Positions 9,856 through 19,297 of a stretch of 64,000 nucleotides of DNA are shown one piece after another; the first letter of the stretch is position 1; each line of letters begins with the position of its first letter. A program made the translations under genes and the position numbers. A model generated the notes under the pieces. It had not been told where the DNA came from, did not search any database, and saw only the letters and a list, made by a program, of their open reading frames with translations. The DNA lies in assembly GCF_004792295.1 (NCBI RefSeq), contig NZ_SRRY01000002.1, positions 434,001 to 498,000 on the forward strand. The letters are read 5' to 3'. The DNA comes from Pseudoalteromonas sp. MEBiC 03607. Its GTDB lineage: Bacteria > Pseudomonadota > Gammaproteobacteria > Enterobacterales > Alteromonadaceae.

Positions 9856-9890
9856 AAAAAGGGGCATTTGGTAACAAATGCCCCTTTTTT
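9856..9890 (+). terminator. Rho-independent terminator of yeeN
   Basis: A 15-bp stem (AAAAAGGGGCATTTG and its complement) with loop GTAA, ending in six T. Confidence 0.9.
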
Positions 9891-9957
9891 AATAGATTTT
9901 TATTATGCCATGAATGATGAGTATTCACTGTCGTTATGAGTTCAATTGATATTAGTC

Positions 9958-10022
9958 AAAAAAAAGCAGCCCTTAGGCTGCTATGAACGACACATGAAAC
10001 TCGAAGGAGAGTTGTGTAGTGG
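9958..10022 (-). terminator. glcB 3' UTR with hairpin and terminator
   Basis: Reading the minus strand after the glcB stop, the first hairpin has a CTC/GAG-closed stem (AACTC/GAGTT on the plus strand at 9999-10014) around a six-base loop. A terminator follows: AGCAGCC/GGCTGCT at 9965-9982 with eight U. The loop strand reads UCCUUCGA, fully complementary to the aceA Shine-Dalgarno region at 12411-12418. Confidence 0.75.
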
Positions 10023-12197
10023 CTAATTTAACGACTTATATTTTATACGGAACGCATGCAATAATGGTTCAGTATATCCACTAGGTTGTTTAACTCCCTC
10101 TAAAACAAGGGCTAACGCTGCTTGATAAGCAACGCTTTGCGCTAAGGTTTCGGCTGAATCAGCCATATTTTTGTAAGCAGGATCACCTTCATTTTGGCCA
10201 TCAACGACTTTCGCCATGCGTGCCATGGTTTTTCTAATTTGCTCTTCAGAACAAACACCATGATACAGCCAGTTGGCCATGTGTTGGCTTGAAATACGCA
10301 GTGTGGCACGGTCTTCCATTAAGCCAACATGGTTGATGTCTGGTACTTTTGAGCAGCCAATACCTTGGTCAATCCAACGCACAACATAACCTAAAATACC
10401 CTGTGCATTGTTATCAAGTTCGGCTTGAATATCTTCTTTGCTTAAGCTGCTGGCATCTTTCATAAGCGGTGGAGTGAGTAAGCTGGTAAGGCTTGCTTCT
10501 TTACGGTCCATAAGCGCTTTTTGACAAGCAAATACATCAATATCGTGATAATGCATTGCATGCAGCGTTGCAGCAGTAGGAGAGGGCACCCACGCGGTAT
10601 TTGCACCACTTTTCGGGTGACCACTTTTTTGTTCCATCATTAACGCCATTTTATCTGGCATTGGCCACATACCTTTACCAATTTGTGCTTTACCACTGAG
10701 ACCTGTAGCTAAGCCAATATCAACGTTGCGATCTTCGTATGCGCTGATCCAAGGCTCAAGTTTAATTGCGCCTTTTGGCAATACCACACCTGCTTGCATT
10801 GAAGTATGAATTTCGTCACCAGTACGGTCTAAGAAACCGGTATTGATGAATACAACACGGTTTTTAGCCTCGAAAATACAGGCTTTTAAGTTAGCTGAAG
10901 TGCGGCGTTCTTCATCCATAATACCCATTTTAATGGTGTTTGCAGGCAAGCCTAGCAGCTGCTCAACGCGGGTAAATAGGGTATTAGTGAATGCCACTTC
11001 TTCCGGGCCATGCATTTTTGGTTTAACAATGTTAATGCTATTAGCCGTTGAATTTTTAAGGGGGCTTGTGCCTTTTAAATCATGAAGCGCTGCGGTGCTG
11101 GTGATAATGGCATCCATAATGCCTTCAAACACGTCATTGCCTTCACTATCTTGGATAGCTGGATTTGTCATTAAATGGCCAACGTTACGCACAAACATCA
11201 TGCTACGGCCTTTAAGCGTGATTGTTTCGCCATTTACACCTTGATATTGGCGGTCTTGTGCTAAACGGCGCTCAATGGTTTTGCCATCTTTGTTAAATGC
11301 TTCTACTAGGTTTCCTTGCATTAAACCAAGCCAGTTTTGATAGACGTTTACTTTGTCTTCGGCATCAACGGCAGCAACGGAATCTTCACAGTCCATAATC
11401 GTTGTGAGGGCTGCTTCAAGTAGTACATCTTTTAGGCCTGCTTTATCTGCTTGGCCTATTGGGTGATGGTGGTCGATTTGCAGTTCTATATGTAAGCCAT
11501 TATTTTTCAATAAGATAGCGCTAGGATTTTGTGCTTCACCTTGGTAGCCAATAAGTTGTTCAGGGTTAGCTAGGCGAACCTGACTGCTGTCACGTAATGT
11601 GATTAAAAGCTCATTATTTACCACTGCATAGCTGGTACTTTCGATGTGTGAGCCATTTGCTAAAGGTAATGCTTTATCGAGGAATTGGCGGGCATAAGCC
11701 ATTACTTTAAAACCGCGTACTGGGTTGTATGTAGAGCCTTTTTCGGCGCCGTCATCTTCACTTAAAACATCAGTGCCGTATAGCGCATCATACAGTGAGC
11801 CCCAGCGAGCATTGGCTGCATTTAAGGCAAAGCGTGCATTGCTCACTGGCACAACAAGCTGCGGCCCCGCGGTGCTGGCGATTTCAGGCTCAACCTGCTC
11901 GGTTTCGATGCTGAAACTAGCTGGCTCAGGAACGAGATAGCCAATATCTTCAAGAAATGCTTGATAGTTAGCTGCATCCCATACCGGTTGCTGCTTGTGA
12001 TAGTCATCAATCTTGGCTTGTAGTTGTTCGCGTTTTTCTAAAAGGGCGCGATTGATTGGCGTTAATTCATTGACGATATCAGCAAAACCTTGCCAAAAAG
12101 TATCTGTGCTAATGCCAGTTCCTGGTAGAAGTTGCTGTTCAACAAACTGTGCAAGTTGTTGATCAACGCTTAAACCGTTAAGTGAGAGAGTGGTCAT
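10023..12197 (-). CDS. glcB: Malate synthase G
   Basis: Condenses glyoxylate with acetyl-CoA to malate; second step of the glyoxylate shunt, cytosolic. 724 aa matches the monomeric G isoform (about 723 aa), not the shorter malate synthase A. Recognisable segments include [29 protein letters not shown], a [13 protein letters not shown] block and the C-terminal [12 protein letters not shown]. It is divergent from aceA across a 229-bp spacer, so both are probably controlled together by acetate or fatty-acid supply. Confidence 0.96.
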   Translation of the reverse strand: MTTLSLNGLSVDQQLAQFVEQQLLPGTGISTDTFWQGFADIVNELTPINRALLEKREQLQAKIDDYHKQQPVWDAANYQAFLEDIGYLVPEPASFSIETEQVEPEIASTAGPQLVVPVSNARFALNAANARWGSLYDALYGTDVLSEDDGAEKGSTYNPVRGFKVMAYARQFLDKALPLANGSHIESTSYAVVNNELLITLRDSSQVRLANPEQLIGYQGEAQNPSAILLKNNGLHIELQIDHHHPIGQADKAGLKDVLLEAALTTIMDCEDSVAAVDAEDKVNVYQNWLGLMQGNLVEAFNKDGKTIERRLAQDRQYQGVNGETITLKGRSMMFVRNVGHLMTNPAIQDSEGNDVFEGIMDAIITSTAALHDLKGTSPLKNSTANSINIVKPKMHGPEEVAFTNTLFTRVEQLLGLPANTIKMGIMDEERRTSANLKACIFEAKNRVVFINTGFLDRTGDEIHTSMQAGVVLPKGAIKLEPWISAYEDRNVDIGLATGLSGKAQIGKGMWPMPDKMALMMEQKSGHPKSGANTAWVPSPTAATLHAMHYHDIDVFACQKALMDRKEASLTSLLTPPLMKDASSLSKEDIQAELDNNAQGILGYVVRWIDQGIGCSKVPDINHVGLMEDRATLRISSQHMANWLYHGVCSEEQIRKTMARMAKVVDGQNEGDPAYKNMADSAETLAQSVAYQAALALVLEGVKQPSGYTEPLLHAFRIKYKSLN

Positions 12198-12426
12198 AAT
12201 AATGTCCTTTAAACGAGCGTAATTTGATCATTCATGGTTCAACCATATCGTAAAAAAGGCTAATAAGCAGGCTATTTACCATTCACTAAAAATATAGTGG
12301 CAATAACAACTATAAATTTACTAAATCCAAAAAATCCGCCTAATGTTGAATTAAGCGCTACGAAGCAAACGCCAGTAGCCACTCTCACTAACAAAAAATA
12401 GATAACCCGTTCGAAGGACTTTTATT
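12198..12426. promoter_or_regulatory. glcB-aceA divergent control region
   Basis: A 229-bp spacer between the two glyoxylate-shunt genes. It holds the perfect inverted repeat ATGGTT-C-AACCAT at 12234-12246, whose core TGGTTCAACCA fits the TGGTNNNACCA pattern of FadR/GntR operators. The aceA SD is AAGGA at 12414-12418. The assignment to a FadR-like regulator is inference from the pattern only. Confidence 0.5.
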
Positions 12427-14028
12427 ATGACAACATATCAACGCGAAACCGATAACCTAGCTACTTTATGTCAAACACAAGGCAAAACGTGGCAGTCAAT
12501 CAACCCTGAATACGCAAGCCGTATGCGCTTACAAAACCGTTTTCGTACGGGTCTAGACATTGCTCAATACACTGCAGACATTATGCGTGCAGACATGGCA
12601 GCTTACGATGCTGACCACAGCCAATACACACAATCATTAGGTTGTTGGCATGGTTTCACTGCACAGCAAATGATGATGGCAATTAAACGTCATAACAAAA
12701 CAACCAAACGTAGCTATGTATACCTAAGTGGCTGGATGGTTGCGGCACTTCGCTCTGAGTTTGGTCCATTACCTGACCAAAGTATGCATGAAAAAACATC
12801 TGTTCCAGCGCTAATCGAAGAAATCTACACTTTCTTAAAGCAAGCTGATGCACGTGAGCTTGACCACCTTTACAAAGACCTAGACGAAGCGAAAGCAAAC
12901 GGCGGTGACGTTCAAGCTGTGCTAGATAAAATTGATAACTTCGAAAGCCATGTTGTGCCAATTATTGCTGATATCGATGCGGGTTTCGGTAACGAAGAGG
13001 CAACTTACCTACTGGCTAAAAAGATGATTGAAGCGGGTGCATGTGCTATCCAAATCGAGAACCAAGTATCTGACGCAAAACAATGTGGTCACCAAGCAGG
13101 TAAAGTAACTGTACCGCATGAAGATTTCTTAGCAAAAATTAACGCAGTTCGTTACGCATTCTTAGAGCTGGGTATTGATAACGGCATTATCGTTGCTCGT
13201 ACAGACTCATTAGGTGCAAGCCTTACTCAAAAAGTGCCTGTATCTAAAACACCTGGCGACCTTGCTAGCCAATACACGTCGTTCCTTGAAACAACACCAG
13301 TAAACAGTGTTGATGACTTAAACGAGGGCGACACAGCAATGAAGCTTAATGGCCAGCTTTGCAAACCAACACGTTTAGATAATGGTTTATACCAGTTCCG
13401 TGAAGGCACAGAGAAAGACCGCGTAGTTCTAGACTGTGTAACTAGCTTACAATCAGGCGCTGACTTACTGTGGATTGAAACAGAAAAACCAAACGTTAAA
13501 CAAATCGCTGAGCTTGTTAACCGCGTTAAAGAGCAAGTACCTAATGCTAAGCTGGTATACAACAACTCTCCGTCGTTCAACTGGACACTTAAATTCCGTG
13601 AGCAAGTATATGCTGAGTGGCAAGAGCAAGGTAAAGACTTATCAGCTTACCCAAGCATCGATGACAATAAGGCATTAATGGCACCAGAAATGGATGACAC
13701 AGAGCTTGCAGCGGCAGCAGACGTACTTGTGCAAAACTTCCAAAAAGATGGTGCACGTGAAGCGGGTATTTTCCACCACTTAATCACGCTACCAACTTAC
13801 CATACAGCGGCGCTAAGCACTGATATTCTATCAGAAGGCTATTTCGGCAACCTAGGCATGCTAGCGTATGTTCGCGACGTACAACGTCAAGAAATTCGCC
13901 GTGAGCAAGCATCAGTGAAACACCAAGACCTAGCAGGTTCTAACATTGGTGATACTCATAAAGAGTACTTCTCTGGTGAAAATGCGCTTAAAGCCGGTGG
14001 TGAAGCAAATACTATGAACCAGTTCTAA
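12427..14028 (+). CDS. aceA: Isocitrate lyase (long form)
   Basis: Cleaves isocitrate to succinate and glyoxylate; first step of the glyoxylate shunt. 533 aa, about 100 longer than E. coli AceA, as in the Pseudomonas/Alteromonadales long class. The catalytic loop reads KQCGHQAGK (KKCGH in E. coli), so the active-site Cys-Gly-His is kept. DIDAGFGNEEATY supplies the metal-binding acidic residues, and YNNSPSFNW is the usual downstream block. Strong terminator behind. Confidence 0.96.
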   Translation: MTTYQRETDNLATLCQTQGKTWQSINPEYASRMRLQNRFRTGLDIAQYTADIMRADMAAYDADHSQYTQSLGCWHGFTAQQMMMAIKRHNKTTKRSYVYLSGWMVAALRSEFGPLPDQSMHEKTSVPALIEEIYTFLKQADARELDHLYKDLDEAKANGGDVQAVLDKIDNFESHVVPIIADIDAGFGNEEATYLLAKKMIEAGACAIQIENQVSDAKQCGHQAGKVTVPHEDFLAKINAVRYAFLELGIDNGIIVARTDSLGASLTQKVPVSKTPGDLASQYTSFLETTPVNSVDDLNEGDTAMKLNGQLCKPTRLDNGLYQFREGTEKDRVVLDCVTSLQSGADLLWIETEKPNVKQIAELVNRVKEQVPNAKLVYNNSPSFNWTLKFREQVYAEWQEQGKDLSAYPSIDDNKALMAPEMDDTELAAAADVLVQNFQKDGAREAGIFHHLITLPTYHTAALSTDILSEGYFGNLGMLAYVRDVQRQEIRREQASVKHQDLAGSNIGDTHKEYFSGENALKAGGEANTMNQF

Positions 14029-14071
14029 CCAAGTTGTAATTTCCTTTATAGCTATTCAATAATGTTGTTAG

Positions 14072-14091
14072 GGGCCTTCGGGCCCTTTTTC
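14072..14091 (+). terminator. aceA terminator
   Basis: GGGCC-TTCG-GGCCC stem with a stable UUCG tetraloop and a T5 tract. Confidence 0.85.
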
Positions 14092-14099
14092 ACATTTTA

Positions 14100-14182
14100 G
14101 CTATCAGCTTTCAGCCGTCAGCCATCAGACTCGCATCTCTCACCTTGCACCTCGCATCTCGAACCTCGAACCTCGCATCTCG
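14100..14182. repeat. Iterated short-word repeat block
   Basis: Runs of near-identical short words: first three near-copies of CAGCYRTCAGCC, then five or six of CTCGAACCTCGCATCT. The same words recur in other gene-free stretches (17340-17420, 18150-18195). No coding potential seen. Confidence 0.6.
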
Positions 14183-14285
14183 GATCACTCTTTAACTAAG
14201 TCTTGGATCAGCCATTTACTAGCTTTATAAAAATACAGATCACGCATTTACCAGCCTAAAAATTTTAGATCAGGATTTAACTAGC
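14183..14285 (+). repeat. Short-repeat array 1 (four degenerate copies)
   Basis: Copies of an 18-bp unit, GATCASNCATTTACYAGC, start at 14183, 14206, 14238 and 14268 (steps 23, 32, 30). They share GATCA at the left and TTTAMCTAG or TTTACYAGC at the right. Spacers are not conserved. The right half resembles the right half of array 2. Confidence 0.55.
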
Positions 14286-14400
14286 TCCGCCTTATAAGCC
14301 TTAATTTAGGGGTTGTTGCCTGATTACTGACTCTAGAATCGCTAAAATTGGCTCATATAAACGGCAATATACTGCTGTTTTGTAAACTCTATCGATTTAT

Positions 14401-14569
14401 AAACCGAATTTTTATCAACTCACGTCATTGATAAACCGATTTTTTACCAACTCAGCACCCTTACAAACCAAAATTTTACTAACTGAAGCTAGGTTTCTAG
14501 CGGCACAAACCGATTTTTTACTAACTCAAGTTACTGATTTTGTCTATAAACCGATTTTTTACCAACTGC
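14401..14569 (+). repeat. Short-repeat array 2 (five copies, helically phased)
   Basis: Five copies of AAACCGATTTTTTACCAACT (22-bp unit with trailing CA) start at 14401, 14433, 14465, 14507 and 14548. Steps are 32, 32, 42 and 41 bp, close to 3 or 4 turns of B-DNA. Copies 2, 4 and 5 are nearly identical; copy 3 is the most diverged. The spacers (10, 10, 20, 19 bp) share no sequence. Confidence 0.65.
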
Positions 14570-14628
14570 TTTTGGATTAATGTCCGATATTTAAAAAAGG
14601 TATGTAAGGAGTTACTCACATTTTGACT

Positions 14629-14643
14629 GTAAAGGGGGTTTAC
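14629..14643 (+). repeat. Recurring 15-bp motif, copy 3
   Basis: Exact GTAAAGGGGGTTTAC in the gene-free stretch between aceA and the S9 peptidase, 60 bp after repeat array 2. Confidence 0.7.
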
Positions 14644-14654
14644 AAGGGGAAGCT

Positions 14655-14765
14655 GGAAAGGAGAAAGTTAGCAAGAGTAAAGTTAGCAAGTAGCAGCGGG
14701 GTTGCCCCGCGTTATAGTTTTATTAGATGATGTTTCGGAAATGGCGCGATATAGAATCGCGCCTT
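14655..14765. repeat. Palindrome mosaic block downstream of S9 peptidase
   Basis: Two AGTTAGCAAG words are followed by hairpins GCGGGG-TTG-CCCCGC (14696-14710) and GGCGCGAT-ATAGA-ATCGCGCC (14743-14763). The second lies just after the S9 stop on the minus strand but has no T tract. It belongs to the mosaic family seen at 31.6, 36.5 and 58.7 kb. Confidence 0.55.
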
Positions 14766-14786
14766 CAATGCTTTGCTAACTTGCAA

Positions 14787-16808
14787 CTACTTACTATGTT
14801 TATCAAACCACCATTGAATATACGCGACTTTACTCATCAGGTTTGATGGGCGAGCGGTAATACCATGTGATGCATTAGGAATGCGCACCATGGCGGTATC
14901 AACACCTTGTAGCTTTAACGCTTGGTAAAACTGCTCGGTTTCAGAAATCGGCGTGCGATAGTCTGATTCACCGGTTAATAGCATAGTTGGTGTTTTTACA
15001 TTGCCCACATAGCTAATAGGTGAGCGCTTCATGTAATGCTCAATATTGTCCCATGGCTTACCAGGGAACCAATAATCAGCAAAGAAAGGGTAGAAGTCAG
15101 CAGTTAGTACAAAGCTGATCCAATTGATAACAGGTTTAGCAACAACAGCTGCTGCAAAGCGGTCTGTATGACCCACAATCCAAGCTGTTAATACCCCGCC
15201 ACCTGAACCGCCGGTAACGAATAGTTTGCTTTCATCAATAAAGCCTTTATTGATGACAGCATCAACACCTGTCATTAAGTCATCAAAGTCATTACTTGGG
15301 TAGTTATGATGAATTGTTTGCGCAAACTCTTTACCGTATGAGTCACTGCCGCGCGGGTTCATATAAAGTACAACATTACCTTTGGCTGCGTATAATTGTA
15401 CTTCAGGGCTAAAGTGAGGACCGTAGTTTGCAACAGGACCGCCGTGGATCTCTAAAACAAGTGGGTACTTTTTGTTTTTATCAAAACCCGGTGGGTAAGC
15501 AATCCAACCTTGAATAGCCAAACCGTCGTGGCTTGATTTAACCCAAATCTCTTCAACTTTGGCAAGCTCTTTGTCGCCAAGTGCATCCTCGTTTAATTGC
15601 GTTAAACGAGCCGTTTTACCACGCTTAATTAATGCTACATCAGCTGGGCGCTGGGTATCAGCGAGTGTGAATGCAACTTCACCATCTTCACTGACATCAA
15701 AGTCACCACCTGAATACGGGCGACCAAAGGCGACACTACCAATTTTGTCGGTAATTACTTTATGTTTACCACTACGCGGTTGGTAAGCTAGATGTGTTTT
15801 ACCTTCGCTATCGTAGCTAAAATAAAGACCACTGCCGCTATCATCCCATTTTATATCTTCGACACTACGATCTAAATCTGCTGTGAGTACCGAGGTTTTT
15901 CCTGATTTCAAATCTAGTAAATAAATGTCGTTGTTTTCATAGTTAGTTTTTTTGTCATCATAGCCTGTATAAGCAAGGTAACGACCATTAGGTGACACTT
16001 TTGGGCGTGAATCAGGTCCAACACGGTCAGTGATTTGTGTGATCGATAAATCACTTAAACTTAGTTTATAAACTTCTGAATTTGTTGGTTTCAGTTCATT
16101 ATCTGTATGGCGATTAGCAGAAAAATAAAATGCATCACCTTTTTCGTTAAAGCTAATAGCTCCGCCGTGATCAAAATCACCAGAGCTCAATTGGCGAGCA
16201 TTGCCGCCCGTTGCACTGATGATAAAAAAGTGACGGTAACCTTTTTCTGAGTAGCCACCGCCATCAGCACGATAATAGGTATCGTCAATATATTTAGCTG
16301 GCTCTGCCCACTTAGCGCCTTCAGGCTTACCTGGTAAAGACACAGGGCTTGCTGATTTTGCAGGCACAAACTGGCTAAACACCAATTGTTTGCCATCTGG
16401 CGTCCAAGTTAATCCGCCGGGGCTTTGCGTTAGGTTACTAATTTTTGCTACGTTACCGGTTTTTAACCATTTCACATAGATTTGGCTACTGCCATCACGG
16501 GTAGAAATAAACGCTAAACGCGTTTCATCTGGTGACAGCACCGGTGAGTAATCCATATGCACGCCAGACGTTAGCGGCTGCATGGTTTTACCATCTGGGT
16601 TTACTGACCAAATATTACTGACTTTACGGTCGCTTTTGATATCCATGCGATTACGCACAAAGTAAATTGTATCGCCATTTTTTGTCATTTCTATTTGGTT
16701 GGCGTATTCAAGATCAAAAACATTTTCAAGTTGAAAAGTATTGCTAGCTCCTGCATGGCTGTAAAAGCTGGCTGCTGCAAGCAGTGCTAAAGGCGTTTTA
16801 AACTTCAT
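14787..16808 (-). CDS. Secreted S9-family prolyl oligopeptidase-type peptidase
   Basis: Serine peptidase of the dipeptidyl/acylaminoacyl-peptidase type, 673 aa with a signal peptide (cleaved near YSHAGAS). Residues 30-400 form a beta-propeller of TolB/WD40-like repeats (LSPDETRLAF, VSPNGRYLAY, SGLYFSYD). The alpha/beta-hydrolase domain follows: HGGP oxyanion motif, then the triad Ser535 (GGSGGG), Asp616 (GESDYRTP) and His648 (NASHG). Likely periplasmic cleavage of short peptides. Confidence 0.92.
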   Translation of the reverse strand: MKFKTPLALLAAASFYSHAGASNTFQLENVFDLEYANQIEMTKNGDTIYFVRNRMDIKSDRKVSNIWSVNPDGKTMQPLTSGVHMDYSPVLSPDETRLAFISTRDGSSQIYVKWLKTGNVAKISNLTQSPGGLTWTPDGKQLVFSQFVPAKSASPVSLPGKPEGAKWAEPAKYIDDTYYRADGGGYSEKGYRHFFIISATGGNARQLSSGDFDHGGAISFNEKGDAFYFSANRHTDNELKPTNSEVYKLSLSDLSITQITDRVGPDSRPKVSPNGRYLAYTGYDDKKTNYENNDIYLLDLKSGKTSVLTADLDRSVEDIKWDDSGSGLYFSYDSEGKTHLAYQPRSGKHKVITDKIGSVAFGRPYSGGDFDVSEDGEVAFTLADTQRPADVALIKRGKTARLTQLNEDALGDKELAKVEEIWVKSSHDGLAIQGWIAYPPGFDKNKKYPLVLEIHGGPVANYGPHFSPEVQLYAAKGNVVLYMNPRGSDSYGKEFAQTIHHNYPSNDFDDLMTGVDAVINKGFIDESKLFVTGGSGGGVLTAWIVGHTDRFAAAVVAKPVINWISFVLTADFYPFFADYWFPGKPWDNIEHYMKRSPISYVGNVKTPTMLLTGESDYRTPISETEQFYQALKLQGVDTAMVRIPNASHGITARPSNLMSKVAYIQWWFDKHSK

Positions 16809-16960
16809 TTTAATTCCTTGTTAGTGAGCAGTGTTTAATCTGTTATAAAGTAACAACCATCAGAAATATAGTCCATTGCGATGAATGGAGAAATCAATAG
16901 ACAGATGGTCATTTCCCTTTTATGTTGAGTACAGACACTTTTAAACGTAAGGAGCACACA

Positions 16961-17338
16961 ATGATAGGTTACATCATGTTAGGCACAAACAACCTAGCTA
17001 AAGCAGTAAAGTATTACGATGAATTGTTCGCCACTCTAAACGCCGAGCGCTTTTTAGAAACTGACCGCTTTGTCGCATGGAGTACAGGCCAAGATAAGCC
17101 CGGTTTTGCGGTTACCAAACCTTATAACGATGAAAAAGCCACTGTAGGTAACGGCACCATGATTGCTCTGGCAGTCGAAACCCCAGCCCAAGTAGACGCC
17201 TTTTATAAAAAAGCCATAGAATTAGGTGGCACAGACGAAGGCGCCCCCGGCCCACGCGAAATGCCCGGCTTTTATGCGGGGTACTTCAGAGACCTAGACG
17301 GTAACAAACTTAATGTGTTTTGTTTTACGCATGGGTGA
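16961..17338 (+). CDS. VOC (glyoxalase/bleomycin-resistance fold) protein
   Basis: 125-aa single-domain VOC protein. I start at the ATG at 16961 because AAGGAG sits 6 nt upstream and the protein then opens with the typical IGYIMLGTNNLAKAVKYYDELF strand-helix. The C-terminal GFYAGYFRDLDGNKLNVFC matches family members that carry the metal Glu as another residue. Substrate unknown; similar proteins are annotated as glyoxalase-like without proof. Confidence 0.85.
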   Translation: MIGYIMLGTNNLAKAVKYYDELFATLNAERFLETDRFVAWSTGQDKPGFAVTKPYNDEKATVGNGTMIALAVETPAQVDAFYKKAIELGGTDEGAPGPREMPGFYAGYFRDLDGNKLNVFCFTHG

Positions 17339-17339
17339 G

Positions 17340-17420
17340 GGAAGTTAGCTGTCAGCTATCAGCCGTCAGCTATCAGATTGAAAGTTAATAGGGGCTAGGC
17401 TCTAGGAAACAGGGCCTAGC
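17340..17420. repeat. Iterated short-word repeat block
   Basis: Three or four tandem variants of AGCTRTCAGC, then GGGGCTAGGCTCTAGG words, directly after the VOC gene. Same word family as 14100-14182. Confidence 0.5.
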
Positions 17421-17617
17421 TTATGTAGTCGAGGTTTTAGATAATAAAGAGTAAGTTTCACCAGCTTAGAACATTATGGCTCATTTAGACTGGTTTTCAG
17501 GTAGCTATGAGTAGAACTGTTATAGCTTTGTAAAGTATGCATGCTCAAAATTGACAAGCTTCGGTGTTTTATACACATCTAGTGATAGCAATTCATTTAA
17601 AGTAAATGTGCAGAATT

Positions 17618-17932
17618 ATGAAAAAATTAGTGTATCTCATTGTCTCTTGCTTAGTTTGGCATTCCGTATACGCAGAAGAACCTGACGATCTTTTTGGCGC
17701 CTTGAGTGGCTTATACTGGTGTTTGAAGAAAGAAACTCCAACAAGCTTCGAGCAAATTGATTCTGCGTTTGGATTTGAATTACCAGCTAGTGCAACTAAA
17801 GCCAGTTTTGATGATTGGTATAAAAATGTAAGTTTAACCGTTGAAAACGAGGAGCTTTTAGTGACTCGGAAGTTAGATAAAACATCAAAAAAATCGACTG
17901 TTAATTGTGAATCTGTTTCAAGTACCAATTAA
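17618..17932 (+). CDS. Small secreted protein, unknown
   Basis: 104 aa, not recognised. MKKLVYLIVSCLVWHSVYAEE is a good signal peptide, which is why I start at 17618 rather than 17606. The mature part is about 85 aa, has two Cys (YWC near residue 37 and VNCE near the end) that could pair in the periplasm, and is otherwise acidic. The SD is weak. An antisense frame of similar length exists at 17593-17928, but it lacks a signal or SD. Confidence 0.5.
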   Translation: MKKLVYLIVSCLVWHSVYAEEPDDLFGALSGLYWCLKKETPTSFEQIDSAFGFELPASATKASFDDWYKNVSLTVENEELLVTRKLDKTSKKSTVNCESVSSTN

Positions 17933-18267
17933 AACAATAGATCTCATGGTAAGCAAAGCGAGCTTTTTTAGAAAACGCGCTAAAGCACGACCTACAATTC
18001 GCAAAAAGTCGCGCGAAATAAATTTCACGCCTACAAGAAAATCGTAGGGTAATCTTAAGCTGTGATTAGAAAGCTGTTGTTCGGCGCTAAAGCACCTCCT
18101 ACCTCGCATTTCGTTACTCGTTCTATCTAACCACTAACGACTTAAATCTATCGACTCTCAACCTGATGGCTGACGGCTGAAAGCTGATGGCTAGTTCCCC
18201 TACCAACTTCCGCTTATTTTCATTACACTGCTCCAATATAAAATAATTATAAAAATTGAGAATGATC
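17933..18267. repeat. Gene-free stretch with palindrome-mosaic fragments
   Basis: Contains a GCGCGAAATAAATTTCACGC hairpin (around 18012), CCTAC words, CGGCGCTAAAGCACCTCCTA (around 18082) and GATGGCTGACGGCTGAAAGC (around 18164). These are diverged members of the mosaic family at 58.7-59.1 kb. No ORF, RNA gene or clear promoter beyond a likely one close to 18240. Confidence 0.5.
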
Positions 18268-19248
18268 ATGACGTCGAAACTTTTTAAACCTCTTGCTTGT
18301 GTATTTGCACTGAGCCTTGTGGGCTGTGGTGGAGGTGAGGTGTTTACTGCCCCTGCTAGCAGTGAATTTGCCCATGGCAATGAGCTACTAAGTGCCACGG
18401 CGCTAACCGAGGATGCGAGTCACGCGTTAGTGGCAAGCCAATCTGAGGTGTGCGTTTGGGATAATCAGTTAAAAGTGCGTCTATACGATTGTATAACAGG
18501 GCAGGGCGCTGAACATGTTGAGCTTGCGGGCTTTAGCGCTAACAAATCTCGTTTTTTCATTTCAAATCGGTTATCGGTGACTTTATACGATACTCGCACA
18601 GGGCGTAGTATTGGTACTTGGCTCACCGGACAAGAAATCGCTAGAGACATCGCTATTTCAGCAGTAGGCGATACGTTGGTTATTGCTTATCGTAGCGGCA
18701 AAGCTGAGGTGATAAATACCCGCACAGGCGATACTAAGCGTTTTGATATTCATCGTTTAGATATTAATAGCGTGGCGTTATCGGCTGATGGTCAGTGGGC
18801 GTTTACCGGCTCAAGCGACAAGTACGTTAAGCTTTGGTCAACGAACGATGGCAGCACTCGCTTTGAAGAGCGTTTAGCGACTAGAGTGAATCACGTTACG
18901 TTAAATAAAACAGCGAGCTTGGGCTTTGCAATTGACTCGGTTGATGATCGTGTATTTTTTGATTTAGCCAATAAAAAAGAGCTATCTGAAGTGTCTTCAT
19001 ACTCTAACTTTATTGAATTCACTGCATCGCAATTTATTAATCAAGATAAATGGCTATTAACGGGCTCACCAAAAATGAAGATGCGTTTATATCGCGTTGC
19101 AGATGGTGAACTCATTGCTGAATACGAAGCTAAACAACAGCGCCAACGTACGTCAGTACTAAGTGTGGCTTACGATGGTAAGCAGCTATATTCAGAAACC
19201 AGTGACGGCCTATTGCAAGCTTGGCCTTATAAACCAAATAAAAGCTAA
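18268..19248 (+). CDS. WD40-repeat-like lipoprotein
   Basis: 326 aa. Starts considered: TTG 18256, ATG 18262, ATG 18268. The last has TTGAGA 6 nt upstream and gives a clean lipoprotein signal ending LSLVGC, so Cys20 would be lipidated. The rest reads as a WD40-type propeller: repeated blades such as ALSADGQWAFTGSSDKYVKLWSTNDG and SVAYDGKQLYSETSDGLLQAW. Probably an envelope-facing scaffold. No partner gene nearby suggests its role. Confidence 0.8.
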   Translation: MTSKLFKPLACVFALSLVGCGGGEVFTAPASSEFAHGNELLSATALTEDASHALVASQSEVCVWDNQLKVRLYDCITGQGAEHVELAGFSANKSRFFISNRLSVTLYDTRTGRSIGTWLTGQEIARDIAISAVGDTLVIAYRSGKAEVINTRTGDTKRFDIHRLDINSVALSADGQWAFTGSSDKYVKLWSTNDGSTRFEERLATRVNHVTLNKTASLGFAIDSVDDRVFFDLANKKELSEVSSYSNFIEFTASQFINQDKWLLTGSPKMKMRLYRVADGELIAEYEAKQQRQRTSVLSVAYDGKQLYSETSDGLLQAWPYKPNKS

Positions 19249-19253
19249 AACAA

Positions 19254-19282
19254 AAACGCCTACTTTATGTAGGCGTTTGTTT
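19254..19282. terminator. Bidirectional terminator
   Basis: AAACGCCTAC-TTTAT-GTAGGCGTTT with an A tract before and a T tract after. It sits between convergent genes and serves both. Confidence 0.85.
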
Positions 19283-19297
19283 TAAATTACGATTAAA

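Noticed and set aside
14401..14569. CRISPR-like array
   Set aside because: Repeats are degenerate, spacers only 10-20 bp and unequal, and no cas genes are present.
17593..17928. 111-aa minus-strand frame
   Set aside because: Covers the small secreted gene; lacks signal and SD. The plus frame is preferred, with only moderate confidence.
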